From Chitinophagaceae bacterium DXS (GTDB lineage: Bacteria; Bacteroidota; Bacteroidia; Chitinophagales; Chitinophagaceae), in NCBI GenBank assembly GCA_030345135.1, contig CP128386.1, forward strand, positions 4,160,667-4,224,666: a stretch of DNA of 64,000 bases, read 5' to 3'. Positions within the stretch are counted from its first letter, which is position 1; the number at the start of each line of letters is the position of its first letter. Made by a program: the position numbers and the translations under genes. Of this stretch, positions 51,373-59,581 are shown piece by piece. The notes below the pieces were generated by a model. The model saw only the letters and a program-made list of their open reading frames with translations, did no database searches and was not told the origin of the DNA.

Positions 51373-52362
51373 ATGAAAGTAGCGGTAGTTGGAGCTACGG
51401 GTTTGGTAGGCTCCAAAATGTTACAGGTATTGGCTGAAAGAAATTTTCCGGTTACAGAACTGGTGCCTGTTGCCAGTGAAAGATCTGTTGGTAAGGAAGT
51501 TGAATTCAAAGGCAACAAGTACAAAGTAGTAAGCATGGCGGATGGCATTGCAGCAAAGCCTGCAGTAGCAATCTTTTCAGCAGGTGGCAGCACATCATTG
51601 GAATGGGCTCCCAAATTTGCTGAAGCCGGCATTACAGTAATTGATAACTCCAGTGCCTGGAGAATGGATCCTACCAAAAAATTAGTTGTCCCTGAAATCA
51701 ACGCAGATGCGCTGACTCCTGAAGACAAAATCATTGCGAATCCTAACTGTTCTACTATACAGATGGTTGTAGCGTTAAACCCGCTGCATCAGAAATATAA
51801 GATCAAACGTATCATTGTAAGCACTTATCAAAGTGTTACCGGTACAGGTAAAAAAGCTGTTGATCAGCTGAACAACGAGCGTGATGGCAAAGAAGGCGAA
51901 ATGGCTTACAAATACCAGATCGATCTTAACGTAATTCCTCAGATCGATGTATTCCTTGACAATGGTTACACCAAGGAAGAAATGAAGATGGTTAACGAGA
52001 CCAAGAAAATCATGCGTGATGACAGCATTCGTGTAACTGCTACAACAGTTCGTATTCCTGTTGTTGGTGGCCACAGCGAAAGCGTGAACATCGAGTTCGA
52101 AAATGATTTTGACCTCGCTGAAGTAAAACAATTACTAAGCGAAGCACCTGGTGTTGTATTGCAGGACGATCCTTCTCAGCAACTATATCCAATGCCTTTG
52201 TTGGCGCATGAAAAAGATGAGGTGTTTGTAGGAAGATTAAGAAGAGATGAAACACAGCCTAACACTTTAAACATGTGGATAGTGAGCGATAACCTGCGTA
52301 AAGGTGCTGCTACCAATGCTGTTCAGATAGCTGAATATCTGCAAGGCAAAGGTTTACTATAA
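51373..52362 (+). CDS. asd: aspartate-semialdehyde dehydrogenase
   Basis: Reduces aspartyl phosphate to aspartate semialdehyde with NADPH, the entry point to lysine/diaminopimelate, threonine and methionine. The 329-residue protein has the NADP-binding VVGATGLVGSKML at the N-terminus, VIDNSSAWRMD near 98, the catalytic Cys126 in IANPNCSTIQM, and the RIPVVGGHSES block with the catalytic His. This is the single-domain bacterial type. It is preceded by a leader with attenuator features and a strong Shine-Dalgarno, and ends at a strong terminator, so it is monocistronic. Identification is certain. Confidence 0.97.
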   Translation: MKVAVVGATGLVGSKMLQVLAERNFPVTELVPVASERSVGKEVEFKGNKYKVVSMADGIAAKPAVAIFSAGGSTSLEWAPKFAEAGITVIDNSSAWRMDPTKKLVVPEINADALTPEDKIIANPNCSTIQMVVALNPLHQKYKIKRIIVSTYQSVTGTGKKAVDQLNNERDGKEGEMAYKYQIDLNVIPQIDVFLDNGYTKEEMKMVNETKKIMRDDSIRVTATTVRIPVVGGHSESVNIEFENDFDLAEVKQLLSEAPGVVLQDDPSQQLYPMPLLAHEKDEVFVGRLRRDETQPNTLNMWIVSDNLRKGAATNAVQIAEYLQGKGLL

Positions 52363-52395
52363 TATTTTTTGTGAGTGGAAAGAGAGAACTTGTGT

Positions 52396-52422
52396 AATGC
52401 CCGGTTAGCGCCGGGCATTTTT
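52396..52422 (+). terminator. asd terminator
   Basis: AATGCCCGG with CCGGGCATT stem and TTTGTG tail, 34 nt after the asd stop codon. Confidence 0.9.
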
Positions 52423-52608
52423 GTGTGGGACTATTTTGTCTGAATGAAAGAAGGAAATTCTATTTAGTACCCGCAAGGAGGCATTGACATTAGATTAATA
52501 CTAAAATTAGCGGCTATTGTTTTTCTTCCGCGGGATTAAGTGTTTTACAAAATATTTCCATAGGCTTCATTTATCGCGTTTAACGATAATTTCGCCACAG
52601 GTGACAGA

Positions 52609-52633
52609 GTAAGCTCACGCAGCTGGAAGCTGC
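52609..52633. repeat. GTAAGCYCACGCAGCT direct repeat, left copy, with 6-bp hairpin
   Basis: Similar to 53566-53590 over about 22 nt (GTAAGC-CACGCAGCT-GGAAG). The left copy also forms GCAGCT-gga-AGCTGC. The two copies flank about 930 bp containing the PH-domain gene. Confidence 0.5.
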
Positions 52634-52659
52634 ACTAAGCTTATATTATTTCGTCATCA

Positions 52660-53196
52660 TCATTCTTTCATTCGTCCAATTTTATCTAGAATAGATTTCA
52701 GCTCCTCTGCTTTGTTTGTGCCTACAAGTAACCTTTTGCCATTATTAAACTCAAGTTGTAATCCCTCATTTCCAGAAACATTAAACGCTTTTCCGTTACG
52801 TCCAAATCGCAAGCCCCAACCACCGTACTCCTTCAATGCTGAATATTTTCTGATATAGACTTTTTTTAAATTGCTCCAAGAGTATTGTCTGTATTTTATG
52901 TGAAAAGGAAAAAAACGAACATAAATTCCATCGGTTTTGATCACGGTGTCGAGGCGAAAATTTAAAAATAGCAGAGTCATTAGCATTGTCAAACCCGTTC
53001 CAATTAAAAGACCACTGTCGCTCATTGGTTTATCTCCAAATTGTTGCCCTTTAAATACTTGTTTGTATACACCAAAGAGAAACAATCCGTTAACCGCAAA
53101 CAGGCCTAAAAAAAGCCACCATTGCTTAAACTTTTGTCTTTCGGAGAAAAGAACTTCATTGTGAGTTGCCATACTAATTGGGTTTTGCCATTTCAT
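52660..53196 (-). CDS. small membrane protein with PH-like C-terminal domain
   Basis: A 178-residue protein with two N-terminal membrane helices (FLGLFAVNGLFLFGV near 28-42, and IGTGLTMLMTLLFLNF near 65-80). A C-terminal soluble beta-domain with GGWGLRFGRNGKAFNVSGNEGL near 125-145 and LEFNNGKRLLVGT matches the bacterial PH-like family often annotated as hypothetical. Start may instead be the ATG eight codons downstream (53172). Function unknown; bacterial PH domains have been linked to membrane stress response in a few cases. Confidence 0.75.
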   Translation of the reverse strand: MKWQNPISMATHNEVLFSERQKFKQWWLFLGLFAVNGLFLFGVYKQVFKGQQFGDKPMSDSGLLIGTGLTMLMTLLFLNFRLDTVIKTDGIYVRFFPFHIKYRQYSWSNLKKVYIRKYSALKEYGGWGLRFGRNGKAFNVSGNEGLQLEFNNGKRLLVGTNKAEELKSILDKIGRMKE

Positions 53197-53565
53197 GTTT
53201 AAGGTTTCGGCTTACCATTATCATTAACATCTGTTGATCTCAGAAGTATTAATTGGCATCCAGATTAGGTCGAATAATTTTGTCCTAAAACTAAAGTTTG
53301 AAGCCGCGATTGCCTTTTGAATGCTTATCACACTAAGCAATCTGTCTGTAAACAAAAATGTCGAAACTGTGCCTGGCCGTAAATTCTTTTTTGACCAAAT
53401 CATTGTGCAATCAATCTGTCCGTGAGCGATGATCGCTAAGCCGAAAAAAAATATAGTCGCCATTAATTGGCCCTGGTCTTATCATTGCTCCATGTGAGTC
53501 TTTTGCATGCTGTTCTTCAATACCGGTACTAGTTTGCTTTGGATAATGTCATCGAAGGCAGCAAG

Positions 53566-53590
53566 GTAAGCCCACGCAGCTTGGAAGATG
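53566..53590. repeat. GTAAGCYCACGCAGCT direct repeat, right copy
   Basis: Partner of the copy at 52609-52633, same orientation. Confidence 0.45.
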
Positions 53591-53661
53591 GGCGGAGCAA
53601 ACAACTTCGCAATACCTTCAATCTTTTATCGAAAATATTTCAGCCCTCACACTTCAGTATC

Positions 53662-53698
53662 AATACATCGTACATCTAAAATCGTACACCGTACACTC
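53662..53698. repeat. GATGTACGATTTTAGATGT word repeat, inverted copy
   Basis: Read on the minus strand this is GTACGGTGTACGATTTTAG followed by ATGTACGATGT, the same family as at 8902-8935, 8991-9027, 16975-17008 and 50955-50989. Confidence 0.7.
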
Positions 53699-53701
53699 GC
53701 A

Positions 53702-54370
53702 TCATCCCTCAATTCCCCGGTTAATAAACTTCACCATTGGTTGCAATGCATCAAATGCAGATGTAATTTTTTTAAGAAGTCCTTTATCCGTCAAGTCAGC
53801 ATCCGTTAGTGGTTGCATGGCTAAATAACTTTTCAGTTTGATGAATTCAATGGCAGGATTTGTATCATCATATCCTTTCGGTGGCCTGCTTAAACTTACA
53901 TCACCACCTTTATAAAGTTCTTTGTAAACACCGGTGAACTTTTTATTGGAGATGATCTTGCCAAACTCATCAAAACAATAATCAACTTCCTGTCTCACTT
54001 TTTTTAGCTCATTGGGCATTGGCATCCAAAGGCCGCCACCGACAAAACTTTCACCCGGCTGGCAATGAAAATAATATCCGGCATAAATGCTTTTTTTTCC
54101 GCCGCGATTAATGCTTGCACCAAAATTATTTTTGTAAGGAGATTTGTCTTTGCTAAACCGTACATCCCTGTTAATGCGGAACACACAATCCTTTGCCAGC
54201 AATGATGCCAGGTCTTCATCTTTCTTTGCGTGAATATCTATTATCTGCTGCACCAGTTGCAGAAAATCGGCTTTAGCGTTGTCATATGCTTTGCGGTTGG
54301 CATCAAACCATTCTTTGGTATTGTTCCTTGTAAGATCTTTCAGAAACTTGATCGTTGCGCTCTGTAACAT
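53702..54370 (-). CDS. DUF2461 family protein (TIGR02453)
   Basis: A 222-residue soluble protein. Family blocks in order: LKDLTRNNTKEWFDANRKAYDNAK near 10-33, DCVFRINRDVRFSKDKSPYKNNFGA near 62-86, GYYFHCQPGESFVGGGLW near 98-115 and LSRPPKGYDDTNPAIEFIKLKSY near 161-183. DUF2461 proteins are common in Bacteroidota; their function has not been established. The RFSKDKSPYK motif is the most conserved and is rich in Lys/Arg, which may suggest phosphate or nucleic-acid contact. Single gene with repeat DNA immediately downstream. Confidence 0.92.
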   Translation of the reverse strand: MLQSATIKFLKDLTRNNTKEWFDANRKAYDNAKADFLQLVQQIIDIHAKKDEDLASLLAKDCVFRINRDVRFSKDKSPYKNNFGASINRGGKKSIYAGYYFHCQPGESFVGGGLWMPMPNELKKVRQEVDYCFDEFGKIISNKKFTGVYKELYKGGDVSLSRPPKGYDDTNPAIEFIKLKSYLAMQPLTDADLTDKGLLKKITSAFDALQPMVKFINRGIEG

Positions 54371-54493
54371 TGAAACGGTTTTATTTGAAGTATTGATCAG
54401 TGTATTAAATCACACACTAAAAGTAGTATTGTTTCTATAATTTTTGGGGCAATGATCTGTGGAAGGATCTTTAAGGGTAAAGCAGTTAAATCA

Positions 54494-55072
54494 CTATACT
54501 GTAACGTAACCCCAGTTTTCACCGTTCTTGATCCTCGTGATAGCCATTTCACTTATGCCATATTTTTCTGCCATTTGCTTATAGGTCAATCTTCGTTTCG
54601 GATTGGCAAGGCTTTGCTTGATCTGCTTAACCTGCATCAGTGTTAACTTCAGACCTTTCTTTTGCCTTACCGGATTTTCTTTGGCTTTTTGTTTTGCTGC
54701 AAGTACTGCGGGATTTTCCATATTGTGTACGGCCACTTCTTCCTGGCTTGCCCATCTTAAGTTGGAGACCCTGTTATCTTTCTTATCATGGTTTAAGTGT
54801 ATTACCATAGAGCGGTTTGGACCAGGGTGTTTCAAGAAATAATCAGCAACCAATCTATGGCAAAGAAAAGCGGGATAATCGTCTTTAACTTTCAGCCTTA
54901 AAATTGTATAGCCCTCTATGGTTGAGCCGTGTAATAATACACCGTCTTTCTTTAGATCTTTTGTGTAAGATGCCATCCGGCCCATGTTGCTGATGGCGTA
55001 CATTTTCTGAAGTTGTTGCCAGTTTTTAAAGATAATTTGTTTCCATTTTTCTTGGGGAAGGTTGGTAATCAT
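54494..55072 (-). CDS. free-standing NUMOD4/HNH endonuclease-like protein
   Basis: A 192-residue protein built like homing endonucleases. A NUMOD4 motif at the N-terminus (KWKQIIFKNWQQLQKMYAISNMGRMAS) is followed by an HNH_3 core with HRLVADYFL and VIHLNHDKKDNRVSNLRWAS near 78-110. A helix-turn-helix follows at the C-terminus (LTYKQMAEKYGISEMAITRIKNG, about 163-185) for DNA binding. No intron or intein is seen around it; it lies between two ordinary genes in the same direction. The start at 55072 is chosen because the upstream 20 codons lack conservation-like features. It could be a selfish, mobile gene or a domesticated regulator. Confidence 0.88.
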   Translation of the reverse strand: MITNLPQEKWKQIIFKNWQQLQKMYAISNMGRMASYTKDLKKDGVLLHGSTIEGYTILRLKVKDDYPAFLCHRLVADYFLKHPGPNRSMVIHLNHDKKDNRVSNLRWASQEEVAVHNMENPAVLAAKQKAKENPVRQKKGLKLTLMQVKQIKQSLANPKRRLTYKQMAEKYGISEMAITRIKNGENWGYVTV

Positions 55073-55135
55073 ATTTAACGGTTTAAGAGTAAAGTATAAA
55101 AATTCTTTTTCTGTTACAATGTGCGAAAACATGTA

Positions 55136-56041
55136 TCAGGAAGAAGTCAGGGACCGGAAAATATCTTCCAGGTTGTTGCCTTCAGTCTGTAGCGAAACAA
55201 TGTTCAGATTGCGATCAATTGACAACTGCAATAATTGTTTGCGTGCGTCTTCAGGGTTTGAGGTAAACAACCGCCAGCTATTTTCATTTATCCGGGTAAC
55301 GCTGTTGACAGCAACAAGATCTTCCAGCCACTTACTGTCAACAATCTCTTTAAATGTAACTGCAACCATGTTGCCCTGCCTGCGTGTCTGCAAGCTATGC
55401 AGCGTATCGTCGGCAACAATTTCACCTTTGTTAATAATAATAATGCGATCACAAACAGCTTCTACTTCCTGCAGGATATGAGAGGAAAATAAAACAGTTT
55501 TATCTTTCCCCTGTTGCTTTATAACATTTCTTATTTCTATGATTTGATTGGGATCCAGCCCGCTTGTAGGCTCATCAAGAATCAGCACTTCCGGATCATG
55601 TATCAGTGCCGCGGCAAGGCCGGTACGTTGTTTATATCCTTTTGATAATTGTCCGATTTTTTTGTTCTGTTCAACCTGCAATCCAACCATGTCAATAACA
55701 CGCTGAACATTCTTTGCCACATCAGATAGTCCGTACACACCTGCTACAAAATTCAGGTATTCCTTCACATACATGTCGTAGTACAGAGGATTGGCTTCCG
55801 GCAGATAACCGGTTTTTCTTTTTGCTTTCAACGGTTCAGTTGAAACATCAATACCGGTAACGGTTGCCACCCCTGCGTCCTGCTGCAGATAGCCGGCGAT
55901 AATTTTCATTGTTGTACTTTTTCCGGCGCCATTCGGACCAAGAAAACCCACGATCTCACCCTTACGTACGGAAAAGGAAATATTATTGACAGCCTTTTGA
56001 GTCCCGTATGTCTTTAGTAATTCTTTTACTTCAATTGACAT
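55136..56041 (-). CDS. gldA: gliding-motility-type ABC transporter ATP-binding protein
   Basis: ABC ATPase of 301 residues: Walker A GPNGAGKSTTMK near 38, Q-loop YLPEANPLY, signature LSKGYKQRTGLAAAL near 135, Walker B VLILDEPTSGLDPNQ near 155, and switch His in SSHILQEVEAV. The C-terminal extension of about 80 residues, with RDRNLNIVSLQTEGNNLEDIF-like features, is as in GldA. In Flavobacterium GldA works with the permeases GldF and GldG; these are not adjacent here. The -7 box TATCTTTG ends 5 nt upstream of the ATG. GldA is likely but a general drug/copper-type ABC ATPase cannot be excluded. Confidence 0.85.
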   Translation of the reverse strand: MSIEVKELLKTYGTQKAVNNISFSVRKGEIVGFLGPNGAGKSTTMKIIAGYLQQDAGVATVTGIDVSTEPLKAKRKTGYLPEANPLYYDMYVKEYLNFVAGVYGLSDVAKNVQRVIDMVGLQVEQNKKIGQLSKGYKQRTGLAAALIHDPEVLILDEPTSGLDPNQIIEIRNVIKQQGKDKTVLFSSHILQEVEAVCDRIIIINKGEIVADDTLHSLQTRRQGNMVAVTFKEIVDSKWLEDLVAVNSVTRINENSWRLFTSNPEDARKQLLQLSIDRNLNIVSLQTEGNNLEDIFRSLTSS

Positions 56042-56046
56042 AGAGC

Positions 56047-56054
56047 CAAAGATA
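56047..56054 (-). promoter_or_regulatory. -7 box of gldA, near-leaderless
   Basis: TATCTTTG on the minus strand, 5 nt before the ATG at 56041. No TTTG at -33. Confidence 0.45.
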
Positions 56055-56129
56055 GTTATTCTGTAATTTGTTTATAAATGACCTTTATCATGTAGAAAAA
56101 GCAGATAAGCGATCAGTATCAGCTCTTAA

Positions 56130-57182
56130 TTATGAAGCTATTGCACGCGCTTCTGTAACACGGCTCAGGCAATAGAAAGCAGCTCCCATTAAGGCAGCTT
56201 TATCATTCATAATGATGTTTACCGGCACATCTTCAAGCATCTCCTGCATACGATCGCAGTTAAGAAAATGTTCTACAAAAGCAGAAGATTGCAGCAACGT
56301 TTTTATTTTTGGAGGAATCCCCCCTCCCAAATAAATTCCTCCTGTCGCTTTCATTTTTAGCACCATGTTAGAACACTCGCGGGCCAGGTATTTTACAAAC
56401 AATTCCATTGTTTGCTTAGCAATCTCAGAAGTTCCGGCAATGGCCGCTTCGCTAATGGCGGCAGAGTCATCTTCATATTTAAATTTCTCCTGCAACCATT
56501 GTTCTTCTTTATATTTTCCGCTTTCTTTTAAAAATGAGTAAATGGAAGTAATACCCGGACCTGAGACCAATCGTTCCCAACTAACTACGTCAAACTTTTT
56601 TGATAGGTAATCGAGTATCTCTACGTCAGTACCGGTACGTGGTGAAAAATCGCAATGTCCTCCTTCCGTTGCAAAAGGATGAAAATAAGTGCCATCCCAA
56701 TAAAGTCCAGCTTCGCCTAAACCTGTGCCTGGGGCGACAATCGCAGCATTGCCTTTTATACCGGGATTCCCTTTGTAGATATTACAGATATCATCTTTAT
56801 CCAAACACGCAAGACCATAAGCATTTGCTTCAAGGTCATTAATAAGCAAAACATCTTTGATGCCCGTTCCCTGTGCAATTTCGTCTGCCGTTAATACCCA
56901 GGAAATATTGACAAGATCTGCCCGGTTATTAATTACTGGACCAGCAACACCTGCGCAAAGGCAGTGTGGCTTTATGTTGCTGCCAATTTCCTGCAGAAAC
57001 TCACAGGCAATTTGTGTAAACGATGAATAGTTTTGGGTGTGATACTGTTTAGCATTCAGTTGCTTCATGCTGCCGTCCGCAAACTGGTATACAGCAATAT
57101 TTACTTTGGTACCGCCAACGTCTGCGGCTACGACCGTCGCATTTGCTTTAGGTAAACGGTCGCTGAAAATTAATGGTAGCAA
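56130..57182 (-). CDS. glk: glucokinase, TTG start
   Basis: ROK-unrelated bacterial Glk-family kinase of 350 residues that makes glucose 6-phosphate. It has VVAADVGGTKVNIAVY near 17-32 (phosphate-binding), LLINDLEANAYGL near 113 with the catalytic Asp, VAPGTGLGEAGLYW near 148, and ATEGGHCDFSPRT near 169 with conserved Glu/His. No ATG exists in frame between the upstream stop and the glycine-rich motif, so translation must begin at a rare codon, most likely TTG at 57182. A TATCTTTG box at 57221-57228 predicts a 35-nt leader. It lies 88 bp from the genes on both sides. Confidence 0.92.
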   Translation of the reverse strand: MLPLIFSDRLPKANATVVAADVGGTKVNIAVYQFADGSMKQLNAKQYHTQNYSSFTQIACEFLQEIGSNIKPHCLCAGVAGPVINNRADLVNISWVLTADEIAQGTGIKDVLLINDLEANAYGLACLDKDDICNIYKGNPGIKGNAAIVAPGTGLGEAGLYWDGTYFHPFATEGGHCDFSPRTGTDVEILDYLSKKFDVVSWERLVSGPGITSIYSFLKESGKYKEEQWLQEKFKYEDDSAAISEAAIAGTSEIAKQTMELFVKYLARECSNMVLKMKATGGIYLGGGIPPKIKTLLQSSAFVEHFLNCDRMQEMLEDVPVNIIMNDKAALMGAAFYCLSRVTEARAIAS

Positions 57183-57220
57183 ACTGATAGCATTTTAATG
57201 TAAAACAATCAATTACAGTA

Positions 57221-57228
57221 CAAAGATA
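57221..57228 (-). promoter_or_regulatory. -7 box of glk
   Basis: TATCTTTG on the minus strand, 38 nt upstream of the TTG start at 57182. Confidence 0.45.
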
Positions 57229-57270
57229 TCTCCAGCTATTTCGCAGACACCTGATATTAGTCACGACGAA

Positions 57271-59277
57271 CTAATATCGCTGAAGCTTTTTAACACATTC
57301 ATCCAATCGTGCTTTGGCAAGAAAGTTCTTTTCCAGATCTGCATTAAAGGGAACAGGCGTATCAAGGCTTGCGCAGCGAATAACAGGCGCATCAAGCATT
57401 TCAAAACAGTGCTCACTTATCCATGCACTTATTTCGCCGCCTATACCGCCGGTTAATGTATCCTCATGCAGGATCAATACTTTTCCGGTTCTTGCAACTG
57501 AAGCTTTGATCGCACCATAGTCAAGCGGAGCCAATGACCTCAGATCAATAATATCAAAAGATGTGTCAGCATGCCGGGCGGCATATTCCAGAGCCCAGTG
57601 TACACCAAGGCCATAGGTGATGATACTTATGTCATTGCCTTTTTGTACTATCCTGGCCTTTCCGATCTCGGTTTCATAGTACATCTCTGGCACCACATCA
57701 CTTACACTTCTGTATAAAGCCTTATGTTCAAAAAACAAAACAGGGTTAGGATCATTGATGGCCGCAATCAATAAACCTTTTGCATCAGCAGCAGATGAAG
57801 GATACACAACCTTCAGCCCGGGAACATGTGTAAACCATGCTTCGTTGCTTTGTGAATGAAAAGGGCCGCCACCCACACCGGCACCTGTTGGCATGCGTAT
57901 AACAACATCAGCGTTTTGGCCCCAGCGGTAGTGGATCTTTGCAAGATTATTCACAATCTGGTTAAAACCCACACTAACAAAATCCGCAAATTGCATCTCT
58001 ACAACACTCTTATATTGTTGAAGACTCAGGCCCAAAGCTGTGCCCACTATTGCGCTTTCGCATAACGGTGTATTACGGACCCTGGCTTTACCAAACTCCT
58101 CAACCAATCCTTCAGTAACTTTAAAAGCCCCTCCGTATTCAGCAATATCCTGTCCCATCAAAACAAGCTTCGGATGCTTTTGCATTGATTGATACAGACC
58201 TTCCTTTATAGCATCAATAAAACGTTTTTGCGCAACATCACTGGCAGAAGCTAGAAGTTTATCAGCAACATCAATTACAGGAACGTCCGTATCTTTTAGA
58301 TCCGGTGCGTAAACATCTCTTAACTCTTCGTTGCTGTCAGCAACAACAGGTACCTCATCAAATGCTGTGGCAAGTTCCCGCTCAATCTTTTCTTTGATAT
58401 CGCTTTTTATCCTGCTAAGTTCCTCTTCGCTTAAAACACCCTGTAATAAAAACTGTTCGTAATTTCTGATGGGGTCTTTTTCAGCCCAGATATCGAACAA
58501 TTCGGCGGGTACATATTTCGTTCCGCTGGCTTCTTCATGGCCACGCATCCGGAACGTCATGCACTCTATCAGGTATGGCTTCTGTTCGCGTAAACAATAG
58601 TCTCTTACGCCTTTGATTGTATCAATTACCGTGAGAATGTTATTTCCATCAATCTGTACACCTTCGATCCCATAACCTTTTGCCCGATCAACCAAACGTT
58701 CACATTTATATTGCTCACTAACCGGTGTACTTAATCCGTAGCCATTATTTTCAATAACAAAAATTACAGGCAGGTTCCATACCGCCGCCACATTCAGTGC
58801 TTCATGAAAGTCACCTTCACTCGTTCCCCCGTCTCCTGTAAAAGCAAGTGAAACTTGCTGTTGAGAAGAAAGTTTGTGCGCAAGTGCTGTACCGTTAGCA
58901 ACGGCAAGTTGTGGCCCCAAATGAGAGATCATTCCGCAGATATGATGTTCTGCTGATCCGAAATGGAAGCTTCGCTCTCTTCCTTTACTACAGCAGTTCC
59001 GGTTGCCTTGCCATTGCATAAATAGATTGTGAAGCGGCATATTGCGTGTAGTAAAAACACCGAGATTACGATGTAGTGGCATGATCCAATCATCATCCTG
59101 CAAAGCATATGTACAACCAACAGCAATGGCTTCCTGGCCAATTCCACTAAACCATTTACTTATTTTACCCTGCCGCAACAACAGCAGCATTTTTTCTTCT
59201 ATGAGTCTGGGCAGCAATAGTTTGTGATAAATATCGATCAATGCTTCATTCGAAAATAAATCCCTCGAAAACTCCAT
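57271..59277 (-). CDS. fused E1 alpha/beta subunit of a branched-chain 2-oxo acid (or pyruvate) dehydrogenase
   Basis: Thiamine-diphosphate enzyme of 668 residues that decarboxylates 2-oxo acids and hands the acyl group to an E2 lipoyl protein. The E1-alpha half (about 1-320) has GQEAIAVGCTYAL and the ThDP motif GDGGTSEGDFHEALN...IENN near 160-190. The E1-beta half (about 340-668) begins VAQKRFIDAIKEGL and has MGQDIAEYGGAFKVTEGL, FADFVSVGFNQIVNN, and the C-terminal LHEDTLTGGIGGEI. The alpha-beta fusion is common in Bacteroidota. Closest in pattern to 2-oxoisovalerate dehydrogenases. E2 and E3 genes are not in the window. Confidence 0.92.
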   Translation of the reverse strand: MEFSRDLFSNEALIDIYHKLLLPRLIEEKMLLLLRQGKISKWFSGIGQEAIAVGCTYALQDDDWIMPLHRNLGVFTTRNMPLHNLFMQWQGNRNCCSKGRERSFHFGSAEHHICGMISHLGPQLAVANGTALAHKLSSQQQVSLAFTGDGGTSEGDFHEALNVAAVWNLPVIFVIENNGYGLSTPVSEQYKCERLVDRAKGYGIEGVQIDGNNILTVIDTIKGVRDYCLREQKPYLIECMTFRMRGHEEASGTKYVPAELFDIWAEKDPIRNYEQFLLQGVLSEEELSRIKSDIKEKIERELATAFDEVPVVADSNEELRDVYAPDLKDTDVPVIDVADKLLASASDVAQKRFIDAIKEGLYQSMQKHPKLVLMGQDIAEYGGAFKVTEGLVEEFGKARVRNTPLCESAIVGTALGLSLQQYKSVVEMQFADFVSVGFNQIVNNLAKIHYRWGQNADVVIRMPTGAGVGGGPFHSQSNEAWFTHVPGLKVVYPSSAADAKGLLIAAINDPNPVLFFEHKALYRSVSDVVPEMYYETEIGKARIVQKGNDISIITYGLGVHWALEYAARHADTSFDIIDLRSLAPLDYGAIKASVARTGKVLILHEDTLTGGIGGEISAWISEHCFEMLDAPVIRCASLDTPVPFNADLEKNFLAKARLDECVKKLQRY

Positions 59278-59376
59278 AATATATGTTGAATAGTGAAAGT
59301 TAAGGAAAAGGAGCTACCAAAAAATAATCCCGTACCGACAGACGCAAATCTTATGATTTTGCAGCAGGCAAATACA

Positions 59377-59384
59377 TATATTTG
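59377..59384 (+). promoter_or_regulatory. -7 box of the small membrane protein-SPFH operon
   Basis: TATATTTG matches TAnnTTTG, 20 nt upstream of the ATG at 59405; a TTTTG lies further upstream at a non-ideal distance. Confidence 0.45.
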
Positions 59385-59404
59385 GTTGACAAATTACTCA
59401 GCTC

Positions 59405-59581
59405 ATGAAGGCCCTGGCGAATTCATTGCGCATTGTCTTATTTATCGTACTGTCAACCGTAAACTTCGAGTACCTCATAAACAGGCAATCTTCCACAGTG
59501 TTATTAATAATCTCCATCCTGCTTGAAATTGTTCTGTTTTACTTCCTGATTTTCAAACTAATAAAGCAATACTTCTTATGA
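59405..59581 (+). CDS. 58-residue membrane protein coupled to the SPFH gene
   Basis: A short gene beginning MKALANSLRIVLFIVLSTV and ending FKLIKQYFL. It has two hydrophobic helices (about 8-22 and 33-54), with a short polar turn NFEYLINRQSS between them. Its TGA overlaps the ATG of the next gene (ATGA at 59578-59581), the classical sign of translational coupling. A -7 promoter box lies 20 nt upstream. I know no family. The coupling suggests that it forms a membrane complex with, or is a regulator of, the SPFH protein. Confidence 0.7.
   Translation: MKALANSLRIVLFIVLSTVNFEYLINRQSSTVLLIISILLEIVLFYFLIFKLIKQYFL

Noticed and set aside
53224-53463. A 79-codon minus-strand frame with a hydrophobic start
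   Set aside because: The N-terminus could pass as a signal peptide, but there is no family resemblance, promoter or terminator; too weak to list as a gene.
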